Assembly (NCBI GenBank): GCA_003222395.1
Contig: QHWB01000052.1
Location: 124,001-188,000, forward strand
Length of the DNA stretch: 64,000 nucleotides
Source of the DNA: Acidobacteriota bacterium
GTDB taxonomy: Bacteria > Acidobacteriota > Vicinamibacteria > Vicinamibacterales > CAVVIG01
Direction of reading: 5' to 3'
The notes beneath the pieces were generated by a model, which worked only from the letters and a program-made list of their open reading frames with translations, had not been told where the DNA came from and ran no database searches. Shown in pieces: positions 7,962 to 17,796 of this stretch. Every line of letters begins with the position of its first letter. Position 1 is the first letter of the stretch. A program made the translations under genes and the position numbers.

Positions 7962-9419
7962 CTACCGCCCGATCCCAATCAACGGCCAGTATAGCGGCAC
8001 CAGCAGCAGGAGGATGATGGCGGCGACGATCGACAGCAGCGCGCCGACTTTCAGCAAATCCCTGTTGTCGAAGTAGCCGTACGAGTAGCCGACGACGAGC
8101 ACGGCCGATTCGTACATGAAGAGCTTCGGCCCTGCGCCGAACGTCCAGATCATGCCGAGGGTCAGCGGATCGATCGCGTGCTGCTTGGCGTAGATCATCA
8201 GCGGCGGAATCGACGTCGCCAGCATCGAAATCTCGTTGCCGATGACGATGTGATAGACGAACGCCGACCAGTACAACACCATCGTCGACAACCAGCTGGT
8301 GCCGATGAACGGCTGGATCGAGTCGAACAGAATCGTGGTCAGCACGTCGAGCGCCTTGGTCTGCGCGAGCACGTTGCTGAGGCTGACCGCGGCGGCAACG
8401 AAGAAAATCGGGAGGTAGTTGATTTTCCGCACGTCGTCGGTGTCGAGCACGCCCACGCGCGGCATGATCGCGGCCAGCCCGACGCCGAGGCCGATCATCG
8501 GCGCCGGAATGTGGTGGAGGAAGTCGGTGACCCACAAGCCGACCGCGAGCGCCATCAACACGCCGGCGCGGATCTCGGTCGTCGACGGCGGACCCATCGC
8601 GCGGATCTCGCGCTGCAGGTACTCGGACCCGCCGGGGAGCGCCGCCATCTCCGGCGGATAGAGCCAGAGCGCGAGCCGCCAGGCGATGATCATGACGATG
8701 ATGTCGCACGGCAGGTACGCGAGCGCCCACTGGCTCCAGAGAACGTTCACGCCGGCGAACCGTTCGATCGCGCCGCGCGCGGTGATCGACGCCGCGCCGG
8801 CGATGACCATCTTGTCGAAGATCGTCGCCTGATATACGAGGATGATGAACATCCCCCGCGCGATGTTGCTCTCCTTGGCAACGCCGAAGGCGTCGACGAG
8901 GCCCATGGCGATCGCCGCCATGATCACCACGCGCGCGATGCCCGAGGGAACGATCGGAGTGAGCAGGAAGTTGGAGATGATGAGACCGAGGAGCAGACGC
9001 GGATAGCTGTGGCCGACGGCGCGCATCACGGCGAACGCGAGACGGCGCGCCAGACCCGATCGGCCGACCATCAGCCCGAAGCAGACGGCGCCGAACAGAA
9101 ACCACGCCGACGAATCGGCGAAGCCCGAGAACGCCGTCTCGAACCTCGCGATGCCGAGCATCCAGAACAGGAAGCAGCCGAGGATGCCGGTGACGCCGTG
9201 GTCGAGGACCTGCGTCATCCACGCGGCGATCATGAACAGGCCGACGGCGAGCGCCTTGTGTGCTTCCGGCGCGATGCCGAGCGGCAGGAACCAGAAGCCG
9301 ACGGCGCCGGCCGCGAGCGCGGCGAGCAGCGCGGCCGTACGCAGATCTGACGCGCCCGCGGTCGGCGCCGCGGGCGCGGTGCGATCCGGCGCGTCGATGG
9401 TCCGCAATGGTCTCGCCAC
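7962..9419 (-). CDS. DASS/SLC13-type anion transporter
   Basis: The protein is about 485 residues and rich in transmembrane helices. Landmarks are GIAPEAHKALAVGLFMIAAW near the N-terminus, FLLTPIVPSGIARVVIMAAIA in the middle (the TP-type substrate loop) and FHIVIGNEISMLATSIPPL-like sequence toward the C-terminus. This matches the divalent anion:sodium symporter superfamily, which carries dicarboxylates, citrate or sulfate. The start is a GTG at 9419 preceded by GAGAGGTCGC; longer upstream frames overlap the ATPase gene and are shadows. It lies 8 bases after the ABC ATPase and one base before the thioredoxin-like selenoprotein gene, implying one transcript. The substrate is not readable. Confidence 0.85.
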   Translation of the reverse strand: MARPLRTIDAPDRTAPAAPTAGASDLRTAALLAALAAGAVGFWFLPLGIAPEAHKALAVGLFMIAAWMTQVLDHGVTGILGCFLFWMLGIARFETAFSGFADSSAWFLFGAVCFGLMVGRSGLARRLAFAVMRAVGHSYPRLLLGLIISNFLLTPIVPSGIARVVIMAAIAMGLVDAFGVAKESNIARGMFIILVYQATIFDKMVIAGAASITARGAIERFAGVNVLWSQWALAYLPCDIIVMIIAWRLALWLYPPEMAALPGGSEYLQREIRAMGPPSTTEIRAGVLMALAVGLWVTDFLHHIPAPMIGLGVGLAAIMPRVGVLDTDDVRKINYLPIFFVAAAVSLSNVLAQTKALDVLTTILFDSIQPFIGTSWLSTMVLYWSAFVYHIVIGNEISMLATSIPPLMIYAKQHAIDPLTLGMIWTFGAGPKLFMYESAVLVVGYSYGYFDNRDLLKVGALLSIVAAIILLLLVPLYWPLIGIGR

Positions 9420-9427
9420 GCGACCTC

Positions 9428-10129
9428 TCACGCCGCCGGCGGGGCGTCCACGAAGCGGCCGTCGCGCATTGCGTGCACGGTCGGAAACACTTCCACGGTC
9501 TTCGCGTCGTGGCTCACCATGATGACCGTCTTCCCGTGATCGAGCGCGAGCGATGCGAGCAGCTTCGCGATGGCGGCGGCGTTGGTCGAGTCGAGGTTGC
9601 CGGTCGGCTCGTCGGCGAGGATGAGCGCGGGATCGTTGGCGAGAGCGAGCGCGACGGCGACGCGCTGCTGCTCGCCCCCGCTCAGTTCCTCCGGCCGCTT
9701 CCGCCCTTTGGCCTCGAGGCCCACCAGATCGAGCAGCGCCTTCGCGCGTGCATGGCACTCGGTTTCGGGGACGCCCGCCATGACCATCGGCAGCTCGAGG
9801 TTCTCGAGCGCGGTGATGCTCGGAATGAGATTGAAGAACTGAAACACGAAGCCGACGCGCAGCAGGCGATGCTTTTCGAGCGCGCGCTCGTTCATCTGCG
9901 TGAGATCCTGTCCATCGATGACGATCTTTCCCGTCGTCGGCCGATCGACTCCGCCGAGCAGGTTGAGCAGCGTCGTCTTGCCGCAGCCGCTCGGACCCAT
10001 GATCGCGACCGCTTCGCCGCGACGGACTTCCCACGAGCTCTCGCGCAACGCGTGGACCTCCTCCGCCGCCATCTGATACCGCTTGCTCACGCCCTCGACG
10101 CGAACGTCAACGCCTTTATGTTCGAACAT
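9428..10129 (-). CDS. ABC transporter ATP-binding protein, LolD/MacB type
   Basis: This is a complete 233-residue ATPase: Walker A GPSGCGKT at residues 45-52, Q-loop around [11 protein letters not shown] (95-104), signature LSGGEQQR at 149-156, Walker [10 protein letters not shown] at 169-177 and H-loop MVSHD near residue 203. The [15 protein letters not shown] and [16 protein letters not shown] patterns place it in the MacB/LolD branch that partners FtsX-type permeases. The likely partner is the large permease at 10376-13471, which lies upstream on the same strand, separated by 246 bases that contain a palindromic repeat. Confidence 0.93.
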   Translation of the reverse strand: MFEHKGVDVRVEGVSKRYQMAAEEVHALRESSWEVRRGEAVAIMGPSGCGKTTLLNLLGGVDRPTTGKIVIDGQDLTQMNERALEKHRLLRVGFVFQFFNLIPSITALENLELPMVMAGVPETECHARAKALLDLVGLEAKGRKRPEELSGGEQQRVAVALALANDPALILADEPTGNLDSTNAAAIAKLLASLALDHGKTVIMVSHDAKTVEVFPTVHAMRDGRFVDAPPAA

Positions 10130-10375
10130 TACTCAATCCTCGCGGGGCCCCACCCCGCTCGGCTGACGCGCTCGCGGCGTAAACCGCTCGCGCGTATTCA
10201 GAACAGAACGTCGCCGACCGCAGCACCCAGCACCAGCAACCAACAGATCGCTATGCGTTGCCACGAAAGTCACGAAAATACGAAACTACGAAATAACTTC
10301 GAGGCTTTCGTGGTTTTCGTGATTTCGTGTCTTTCGTGGTCAATTCCTCGCTCATAGTGAGTCGGACACGCCGCA
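10130..10375. other. Spacer between ABC ATPase and permease with GC palindrome and CACGAAA repeat
   Basis: At about 10142-10200 there is a GGGGCCCC-centred block resembling the 28.3 kb element (both continue into a CGCGCGTAT-CAGAAC-like tail). The CACGAAA palindrome occupies 10261-10339. No gene is seen. Confidence 0.6.
10261..10339. repeat. Second copy of the CACGAAA palindromic element
   Basis: The left arm is CCACGAAAGTCACGAAAATA and the right arm ends TTCGTGTCTTTCGTGG, pairing over most of its length. It has the same design as the element at 2922-2996. Here it lies between two co-directional ABC transporter genes, so it could attenuate or stabilise the transcript instead of ending it. 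Confidence 0.75.
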
Positions 10376-13300
10376 TCAGTCTCTTATCCCTGCGCGCGCC
10401 GTATCCCTGTACACCCACCAGCTGAAGCCCGACGCGATGCCGACGAGCATCACGACGAGGAGCAGCGCGATCCACGCCGTCAGCGGCGCGACGACCAGGC
10501 GCGTCGGCAGCAGCTGCACGACCGTACGAATTTCGCGCAGACGCCACACGTAGTTGGCAAGGCCGAAGCCGGCAAGCACCGCCGATCCGGCGCCGAGCCC
10601 CAGGCCGACGAGCGCCGGCGACAGCAGCGTCGCGACGACGAAGCGCCACATCGACGCGGGCGAGGCGCCGCGAATCCGCAGCAAGGCGAGCGTCCGGCGG
10701 TCTTCAGTGTAATTAGCCATGGCGACCGCGAGAATCGCGATCAGCGCGAGCACCAGACCGCCGATCAGATAGATCCGCATGTTCGCGAGCGCGAGCGAGA
10801 TGTACATGTCACTGCCCACCTTGCCGACTTCCTGCGCGAGGCTGTGGATCTCGAGCGGCGGGAACGGCGCCGCCTTCGCGATCGCGCGCTGGAACGACGC
10901 CGGATCCACGATGCCCTTGGTGCGCAGCAGGACGATGATTCGAGGGATCAGAATCGGCAGCGATCCGATCTGTGCGTTGTCGGCGCTGGTCGCGAGATAG
11001 GCGTTGCTGCTGAACAGGTAGTTCAGGTAGTCGACCCGCGCCTGCACGTAGCCCTGGCGATCGCTGACGCTCTTCGGCGGCAGTCCCGGCAGGAACGCGA
11101 GAATGCCAGCCGCCTTCGACGCGACGGCGCGCCGCTCGGGATCGAGCCCGAGCAGCATCTGCGATCCAGGCTCGAGCCGCCAGAAATCGGCAATCGGCGG
11201 CGATACCGCAATCCGATCCTTCACGGCCGCCACGACGGTCCGAAACTCCGCGCTGAGGCCGACGCTCGGTTCCGAGTACACGCGATCGCGATACTCGTCG
11301 GTGTTGCCGAACAGATACATCGGCACGCCGCGCAGGCCGTAGCCGGGCAGGTAGAAGCTCGGAAGCACCGCCTCGATCATGTACGTCGCATCCTTCACGC
11401 CGCTGATGCCGCGCAGCGACGCGACGAGCTTCAGGATTTCAGGCTTCAGCGCCGCGAGCTGCGACGAAGCGGTGCCGCTCAGGCGATCGACGTCGACGAG
11501 GTCGGGGCCGTTGAACAGAACCTGCCAGTCGGTCCCGAGCTGTACCTGGGCGCCGCGAATCGCCTTGTCCTCGAACGATCGACTCGTGATCGCCGGATAG
11601 AGGCTGACGCTCGACATGAGCGCGACGATCAGCAGGAAAGCGACCATGCGATGCGGCTTCACCGAAATGTGGCGCAGCGCGAACTGGCCGAGCACGCCGC
11701 CAATCGGCTCGATCACCGGCGCCATCACGCGCTGAATCCGCTCCCGCTTCGATGCCATCAGCGTCGCGATGCCGTACAGGAAGAGCGGCAGGCCCAGGAA
11801 ATCGAACAGCCGATCGACGAGGCGGAACCACGCGAACGTATCGGACACCGCGAAGTCGAAGATCCATCCGAACAGCACATATCCGCCGACGAGCAGCGCC
11901 AGTTGCTGCACCGGACCGAACGTCATCGACGCTTCCACCGCTTCGGATCCTGCGACGCGGCGCGAGGCTTCGAGCGGCGAGATCGTCATCGCATACTTCA
12001 CCAGCCGCCGGCTGACGATCAGCGCGAGCGCGACCGAGATCAGGAGGAACGCCGCGAACATGCCGAGCTGCCGCGGCTCGGTCAGCACGCCGGGCGGCAG
12101 GTGGCCTCGCTCGTACGCCAGCAGCGGCAACACCGATCCGGCGGCGAGACCGAGCAGTCCACCGGCCAGGCCGCCCCCGACGATGCTCACGAGCAGCGCG
12201 CGCGCCATCAGATCGCCGGAAATGCCGCGAAGGCGCATCAACCCGAGCGTGCGCCGCTCGTTAAGCATCAGCAGGCCGGCGAGGTTCCCGGCGAGCACCC
12301 ACGCCATCCACAGCAGCGGCAGCGCAACGAGCAGCGACACGAGGCCGATCAGCCGCGCGATCCCCTGCATCCGTTCGAGCAGTACTTCCGTCGTGCTGTC
12401 GACGACGAAGCTCACGCTGCCGCTGAATTTCGAATCGTCTTCCGGCGGTTCACCGGCTTCGTGGCTGTGGCCGGGCACAGGCTCCTGCAGCGCGCCTTTT
12501 GGAACCGGCGCGTTCTCCTCCGCGCTGCTGTGAAGCCGGCGATTGAGCGCCTGCACGTTGGCGAGCGATCCGGGAATGTCCCAGCCGGACACGAGGCTGG
12601 CGCGATCGATGCGGGCGAGGTACACGACCTCGGGCGCGTACTCCGCCATCTGAATGTGCCCCGCGTCCTGATCGGCGACGCCGACAATGTCCGAAGGGAC
12701 GAACCCGGTGGCGACCTGATCGAACTTCGTCAGGACGTCCCATTCGTACGGCATCAGCAGAATCGCGCCGATGTATGGGACGTAGCTGACCGATCCGGTT
12801 TGATCCATCAGCCAGCGATTCAGCTCGTCGCGATCGAGCCGGACGACTTTGTTCACGGGCGTGTTGAAGAGGAACCGCGGCTGATCCTGGACGTGGACCT
12901 GCAGCGTGAAGTCACGCGCGCCCTGCAGCGCGAGGAACGCCTTGCCCATCGCGTACTCGGGACCGATGAGCGACAGGACGGCGCCACGCCGGGCTGGCGG
13001 CTTCTGGTCGCTGTCGTAGGGCGAGCCTTCTAGGCGAGCCGAACGCTCGGCTGAAAGCCTCGCGCTACCGTCGTCGTGCTCCAGCGCGAGGCTCAATTCC
13101 GGCGGCAGGATCGACGGATCGGACGCGGCGAGCAGACAGAGCCACGGCGTGGTGAACGGCTTGCGATCGACCTGCGCCTCGACCTCGCCGCCTTCCGGAA
13201 AGCGCGCGCGCAGGAAGGCCATGCTTTCCACGCGCGTCACGCCTCTCGTCTTCGCGATGTGCCTCGACAAGCTGCGGTCGTTGCCGACGGCGCCCTGCTG

Positions 13301-13471
13301 ATAAATCGCGAGATCCCACGGAATGCGCCGGAGCTGATCCTCGACGTACAGCTTCAGCGCGTACCGCGATGTGATGTTGACCGTCGCGAGCAGCGCCCCG
13401 ACGAGAAAGGTGACGAGGCCGAAGGTGAGGATCGCGCGGCGGCCGAGAATGCCCAGGAGACGCCGGATCAT
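10376..13471 (-). CDS. FtsX/MacB-type ABC transporter permease with duplicated FtsX domain
   Basis: The 1031-residue membrane protein has an N-terminal helix (AILTFGLVTFLVGALLATVN), a large periplasmic domain, and a cluster of helices around residues 380-500 (LIGLVSLLVALPLLWMAWVL, AFLLISVALALIVSRRLVK). A second extracellular block and a C-terminal helix cluster (LVLALIAILAVAMANYTEDR, then RRTLALLRIRGASPASMW) follow. The TLGLMRLRGIS and TLALLRIRGAS repeats are the coupling-region hallmarks of two FtsX domains. It is probably an exporter or outer-membrane lipid/protein handling complex with the ATPase at 9428-10129. Its ATG overlaps the TGA of the beta-propeller gene upstream (ATGA). A dispersed repeat is embedded in frame at about 13045-13070. 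Confidence 0.85.
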   Translation of the reverse strand: MIRRLLGILGRRAILTFGLVTFLVGALLATVNITSRYALKLYVEDQLRRIPWDLAIYQQGAVGNDRSLSRHIAKTRGVTRVESMAFLRARFPEGGEVEAQVDRKPFTTPWLCLLAASDPSILPPELSLALEHDDGSARLSAERSARLEGSPYDSDQKPPARRGAVLSLIGPEYAMGKAFLALQGARDFTLQVHVQDQPRFLFNTPVNKVVRLDRDELNRWLMDQTGSVSYVPYIGAILLMPYEWDVLTKFDQVATGFVPSDIVGVADQDAGHIQMAEYAPEVVYLARIDRASLVSGWDIPGSLANVQALNRRLHSSAEENAPVPKGALQEPVPGHSHEAGEPPEDDSKFSGSVSFVVDSTTEVLLERMQGIARLIGLVSLLVALPLLWMAWVLAGNLAGLLMLNERRTLGLMRLRGISGDLMARALLVSIVGGGLAGGLLGLAAGSVLPLLAYERGHLPPGVLTEPRQLGMFAAFLLISVALALIVSRRLVKYAMTISPLEASRRVAGSEAVEASMTFGPVQQLALLVGGYVLFGWIFDFAVSDTFAWFRLVDRLFDFLGLPLFLYGIATLMASKRERIQRVMAPVIEPIGGVLGQFALRHISVKPHRMVAFLLIVALMSSVSLYPAITSRSFEDKAIRGAQVQLGTDWQVLFNGPDLVDVDRLSGTASSQLAALKPEILKLVASLRGISGVKDATYMIEAVLPSFYLPGYGLRGVPMYLFGNTDEYRDRVYSEPSVGLSAEFRTVVAAVKDRIAVSPPIADFWRLEPGSQMLLGLDPERRAVASKAAGILAFLPGLPPKSVSDRQGYVQARVDYLNYLFSSNAYLATSADNAQIGSLPILIPRIIVLLRTKGIVDPASFQRAIAKAAPFPPLEIHSLAQEVGKVGSDMYISLALANMRIYLIGGLVLALIAILAVAMANYTEDRRTLALLRIRGASPASMWRFVVATLLSPALVGLGLGAGSAVLAGFGLANYVWRLREIRTVVQLLPTRLVVAPLTAWIALLLVVMLVGIASGFSWWVYRDTARAGIRD
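13045..13070. repeat. Dispersed CGGCTGAAAGCCTCGCGCTAC element inside the permease coding sequence
   Basis: The motif GCTCGGCTGAAAGC-CTCGCGCTAC occurs here in frame within the permease (encoding the ARLSAERSA stretch). It recurs at about 29667-29693, 37478-37502 and, in the opposite direction, as the building block of the tandem array at 39930-40112. This pattern is typical of a REP-like mobile motif tolerated within a surface loop. Confidence 0.6.
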
Positions 13472-15795
13472 TGCGCTGAAGGCTCCCTAAAGAGCTCTGG
13501 TTTCAGGAACGTGAACAGGCCGTTCCATATCGCGTCGGGCGCGATCACTTCGCCGTCGCGCGCGTTGAAGGTGACGCCGGCCGGATGCACGATGCCGGTC
13601 GACCGCCCCTTGATCAGCGATCGCGGCGGCGCGTCGCCATCGTCGGCGACGTCGTCCCACACGCCGATGAATCCTTCGGTGCCGGTGTTCCACGGCGACG
13701 GCAGCTCGACGTTCGGGTCGAGACCGGCGCGCGGCGTGTCGATGTTGTAGGGCGGCAGGTACTCATTATTAATAGCCGCGACGTAGATCTTACCGGTCTC
13801 GGGGTCGAGCGCGATTTGACGCAAGCGCGTGATGCCGGACTTCGGGCCCGCGATGACGCGCTTCGGCGCGACGTCACCGTTGTCGGTGCGGCCGAACATC
13901 AGGAGGCCGGTGACGCCGCCCGGCAGGCGCGAATAGGTCGACACGACGAGCACGTCGCGAACCGGATCGACGGCGACGCCGACAATCTGCAGCAGCTTCG
14001 TCTTCGGTCCCTGGATCGTGCGAATGGGCGCCGCGTCGCCGTCCGCCGTTCTGCGATAGACCAGCACGCGCCGATCGCCCGGATCGCCGACGACGATCTC
14101 GTTGTTCTTCTCGTCGACCGCGACGGTTTCGGGCCGCGACAAACCGGTGCGCGCGCCCTGAATGGTCCGGACGGGCGCTTCCTCGCCGGACGCAGCGCCG
14201 CGGAAGATCACGATAGCCGCGGCCAGCGGATTGGGCGCGACGATCTCGTCGTTGGTCGTGTCGTATGCGATCCCGTGCGTCGTGCGGCTCAAGCGCGTCA
14301 GCTGTCCCTGAATCACCCTCGCCGGCGCCACGTTCCCGTTTGCCAGCCTGGCAAACGCCGCAATGCGCGGCTGGCTGACTCAATTGGGGACGAGGATCTC
14401 GCGCCGCTTCGTGTCGAACGCGACGGAGTACGGATTGCCGAAGCCGCTCGTCTCGCGCCCCGCGGGGGCGTTGCGAATGATGCGGCGCGGCCGCACGTTG
14501 CCCGCGGCGACGCGCGGAAACACGAGCGCCGTGTGATCGCCGAAGTTGGCGACGTAGATTTCGTCGTTGGCGATCGCCACGCCCATCGGTCCCTTGATGC
14601 CGGTCAGTGGCCCGCGAATGACGCGGCGGGGCGGCACGTCGCCATCGGCGGTCCGCGGGAACACGAGCACCGAGTTGTCACCGTTGTTGGCGACGACGAT
14701 CTCGCTGTTCGCCTCGTCTACGGCGACGCCCATCGGCCAGTCGATCTGGCTCAGCGGTCCCTGGATGACGCGCCTGGGCGCGACGTCGCCGTTCGCGTCG
14801 CCGTCGTAGACGGTCACCGACGAAGGAAGGAACCGGCCGCGCGCGTTCTCGTCGATCTTGTCTCCGCCGCTCCGCTCCTGACGCGATTCACGCGCGTCGT
14901 ACGCGGTGTAGGAGGTGATCAGCTCGCCCGGCCGGAAGTTGCCGTGGTTCGCGACGACGACTTCGTTGTGCGTCTCGTCGAAGTAGATGCCGTGCGGATC
15001 GGCCATCTGCGTTTTCGGACCGCGCACCGAGCGGACCGGCGCGTCGAACTTCTTCGCGTCGCGCCTGAAGACGACGACCATGTTCGGCGTCTGCACCGAG
15101 AGCGCGATCACGTCGCGTTTGGGCGCGAACGCGATGCCCCACGACTGATGCGGAACGTACAGCAGCCGCTTCGGGCTCACGTTGCCGCGCGCGCCGTAAT
15201 CGAACACGACGAGGCGATCTTCGACGTCGTTGTTCACGGTGAAGAGCTCGCGGTGCGCCGGATCCATCGCGACGCCGGCGACGAAGCCGACGCCGGTGTC
15301 GGGCCCCATGATTTGCTGGCGCGGCGCCGCCGCCTCTTTCGACGTCGGGCTTCCCGCGTCCCGGTCGTACACCAGCAGGCTCTTGCGGTTGGTGTCGCTC
15401 ATCATCACGAGCTTGTTCGTGCTGTCGACCGCCACGCCGTTGAAGCTCGGATACGGATCGACGACCATCCGCACCGGCGCGAGATCGCCGCCTTCGGCGT
15501 CGCTGCGTTTGGGAATCGCAATCCGGGATTGTTCAGCATCGGTCCGGCTAAAGCCGGACACTACATGAGACGCCGCATCCACAACAGACGCCGCATCCGT
15601 TCCGTTGGAGTGTCCGGCTTCAGCCGGGCCATCCACGCCGTCCGGCATCAGGCACATCGCGCCTTCGGTTTCCTCGGCCGCCTCGGTGGTGGCGACGAAC
15701 ATCTCTTCAACCGACGGACCGCCGCCCGGCGTGATCAGGCACACGCCTGTGATGAACGCGAGCGTCGTCAGGATGCGGCGCAGCGTATTGGTCAT
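13468..15795 (-). CDS. Secreted NHL-like beta-propeller protein, probable selenoprotein, copy 1 (in-frame TGA at 14380-14382)
   Basis: If the single in-frame TGA is decoded, the protein has 775 residues with the special residue at 472. The N-terminus has a signal peptide. The rest is a string of repeats of the form EIVVAN-x-GD-S-VLVFPRTADGD-xPPRRVIRGP-TGI, as in NHL or SMP-30-like propellers. The first half ends EILVPN, TGA follows, and VSQPRIAAFARLANGN continues the next repeat without loss of frame; the second half alone has no signal peptide. The codon after TGA is GTC, so a restart is not favoured. The gene overlaps the ABC permease by ATGA. The N-terminal linker contains an inserted palindromic repeat. 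Alternatively there are two separate proteins of 471 and about 287 residues. Confidence 0.75.
14338..14356 (-). promoter_or_regulatory. Candidate SECIS-like hairpin of beta-propeller copy 1
   Basis: On the coding strand GTTTGCCA-GGC-TGGCAAAC forms an 8-bp stem with loop GGC. It starts 24 nt after the TGA, and its loop starts 32 nt after it. The identical hairpin at the identical distance follows the TGA in two paralogs. Confidence 0.7.
15541..15630. repeat. Palindromic repeat inserted in the N-terminal coding region of beta-propeller copy 1
   Basis: Inverted arms of about 22 bases lie at 15541-15562 (GGTCCGGCTAAAGCCGGACA) and 15609-15630 (TGTCCGGCTTCAGCCGGGCC), separated by a direct repeat of GACGCCGCATCC. 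In the gene frame it encodes the low-complexity segment around GPAEAGHSNG and HVVSGFSRTD. Paralogs at 24143 and 38590 lack this segment at the equivalent linker, so it is a secondary insertion that kept the frame. Confidence 0.7.
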
Positions 15796-15894
15796 ACCAA
15801 TGGCGGGAGTTTAGCAGAAACGCATGCCGCCACGAAGAAACGCGACCGCGAGTTCGCGTGTTCGTCGTTGTGCAGCGAGCTCGCGCTCGAGGCC

Positions 15895-17796
15895 TCAGTT
15901 GTTCCCGCGTTTGCCCGGCGCGACAGGACCCAGCGTGATCTTCGCTCCGGCGCCGGGGAAGTAATGTTCGTACGTCCCCTTGTTCGCCTTGTCGAGCAGC
16001 TGCAGCGAGTACTTGCCCGGATCGGGCGCGTAATCCTTCAGGTAGTCGCCGGGCGCGTTGATGCCGGGCACCTCGGGAATCCAGTCCTCGGTCAGCAGGT
16101 AATTGGGATCGCCGTACCGCGACGCGAGCGCGCGCACCTCGGGGTTGTCGAGGCTCGTCATGTGCCCCTTCTCGAGCACGTTCACCCACCTGTTCGCGTT
16201 GCGCAGACGCAGCCGATAGGTCGTGAAGTACGTGTGCGTGTGCCAGCCGTGATCGAACGGCACGTTGTTCTTCTCGCTGAACTCGCGCCACACCTTCGAC
16301 TCGGTGGGCGCATCCGGGTCGTGCCACAGGCGGATGCCGAGACCCCAGTGAATCACGCCGCTGCGGACGCGGTCCGGGCTCGTGTTGCCGGTCTTCAGCA
16401 GCGGAATCGGATGGCGGAACGCCTTCGGATGCGAACCGAACGCGATCTCGTACAAGTACCAGAACCCCGGTTGATTGTGGTACGGGTACGTCATGTTATT
16501 CAGCTTGTCCCACTTCACGAACTCTTTCAGCGCTTCACCCTGCGCGCCGCCGCCCTTCACGTCGGAGATGAAGCCGTTGGTGAACGTGATCTCCCACCGC
16601 GGAAAGAATCCTCCGTGGCCCTGCGTGCCGGCGATGGTGCCGTTCACGCGCGCGATTGGTTCGCGCGCCAGCCACTTCTGCTGGAACGCCGGGTAGTTCA
16701 CGAACGAATAGCCGAAACGGCCCGTCGCCTGGTTGGGGAACATATATAGATGTCCGCGCTGATACGCGCCCGCCGCCCAGCGCTGCGCCATCTCGTCGGT
16801 GATGTCTGCCCACACATCGAGTCCCTCCGGATCCTTCGCCTCCATCCGATCCACGAAGACGAGCGGCTCGAGCAGCTGCTCTTCGGCGAGCTGCCAGACG
16901 TCGCCCGGATAGGTCGACATCTGGCTTTGCAGCGTGTACACGTTGTCGGTGACGAACGTGCCGAGGAATTTGTCGGACATCGGATAGAGCTGCCGGCGCA
17001 GCCCCGTACTGCCCCCCTGTCCCCAGAACACGCCGCGCACTTCCGGATGCGCCGTCAGATATTTCTTGATCCCTTCGCCGACGGCGTTGCGGCTGCGGTA
17101 ATCGGTGCTCGTCGCCGCGCCGGTGTCCGCGTCTTCGCCTCCAGGGCCGCCCGCGCCCCCGGCGGCTTCGCCGCGCGGGCGCTGTTTCGGCGCGTTCGGG
17201 TCGTACGTCACGTCGCCGGTCTCGCCCGGGAACAGCTCTTTGTAGACGTCGGGCCGCCGCGCCTTCAGCCACGCTTTCGGCTCCGCCGGATTCGGGAACT
17301 GGTTCTCGATCCACTGCGACGCCTGATAGATGCCCGCCTTCGTGATGTCGTGCCCCTTCTCCCGGCGCGCGATGCGCGCGTCGGCGGCTTCTCTGGTCTC
17401 GCCGGCCATCTCGTAGACGAACTTCATGTGCGGCGTGATCCTGCGCTCGCCGAGCGCGCGCTTGATCGCGTCGAGCACCATCGGGTCGGCGTCGTTGTTG
17501 GCGACGATCAGAACCTGATCGCCCGGCTGCAGGATGCCCATGCCCTTGCCCTGCAGCCCCGACTGATTGCGCACGAACGATCGCGCGGCGTCCATCAGGT
17601 CGTCGATCGACTTGGGCGGCTTGAAGTACGAAGGCCAGCGCGGCTCGGGATACTTCTCGCCGTTCGCGCCGGCGCGTGTCGCGGCGCTCGCAGATTCGGT
17701 GCGCCCTTTATCGGCGCGTCCGCACGCGGCAGCGACAATGATGGCGGTGAGAAACAACACGCTCGCCAGCCTGACCGCGTTCGAAGCAAGTTTCAT
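15895..17796 (-). CDS. Large lipoprotein of unknown function (distant resemblance to M29-like aminopeptidases)
   Basis: The protein is 633 residues. The N-terminus has a hydrophobic signal and a lipobox-like VAAAC, so the mature protein is probably a lipid-anchored periplasmic protein. It has a Gly-rich linker near residues 210-225. The segment GTIAGTQGHGGFFPRWEITF, then TNGFISDVKGGGAQGE and the later FGSHPKAFRHP and VIHWGLGIRL, recall the C-terminal region of M29 thermophilic aminopeptidases, but I do not see a confident complete metal site. It lies between a TonB receptor and the copy 1 beta-propeller gene on the same strand. Function is uncertain. Confidence 0.7.
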   Translation of the reverse strand: MKLASNAVRLASVLFLTAIIVAAACGRADKGRTESASAATRAGANGEKYPEPRWPSYFKPPKSIDDLMDAARSFVRNQSGLQGKGMGILQPGDQVLIVANNDADPMVLDAIKRALGERRITPHMKFVYEMAGETREAADARIARREKGHDITKAGIYQASQWIENQFPNPAEPKAWLKARRPDVYKELFPGETGDVTYDPNAPKQRPRGEAAGGAGGPGGEDADTGAATSTDYRSRNAVGEGIKKYLTAHPEVRGVFWGQGGSTGLRRQLYPMSDKFLGTFVTDNVYTLQSQMSTYPGDVWQLAEEQLLEPLVFVDRMEAKDPEGLDVWADITDEMAQRWAAGAYQRGHLYMFPNQATGRFGYSFVNYPAFQQKWLAREPIARVNGTIAGTQGHGGFFPRWEITFTNGFISDVKGGGAQGEALKEFVKWDKLNNMTYPYHNQPGFWYLYEIAFGSHPKAFRHPIPLLKTGNTSPDRVRSGVIHWGLGIRLWHDPDAPTESKVWREFSEKNNVPFDHGWHTHTYFTTYRLRLRNANRWVNVLEKGHMTSLDNPEVRALASRYGDPNYLLTEDWIPEVPGINAPGDYLKDYAPDPGKYSLQLLDKANKGTYEHYFPGAGAKITLGPVAPGKRGNN

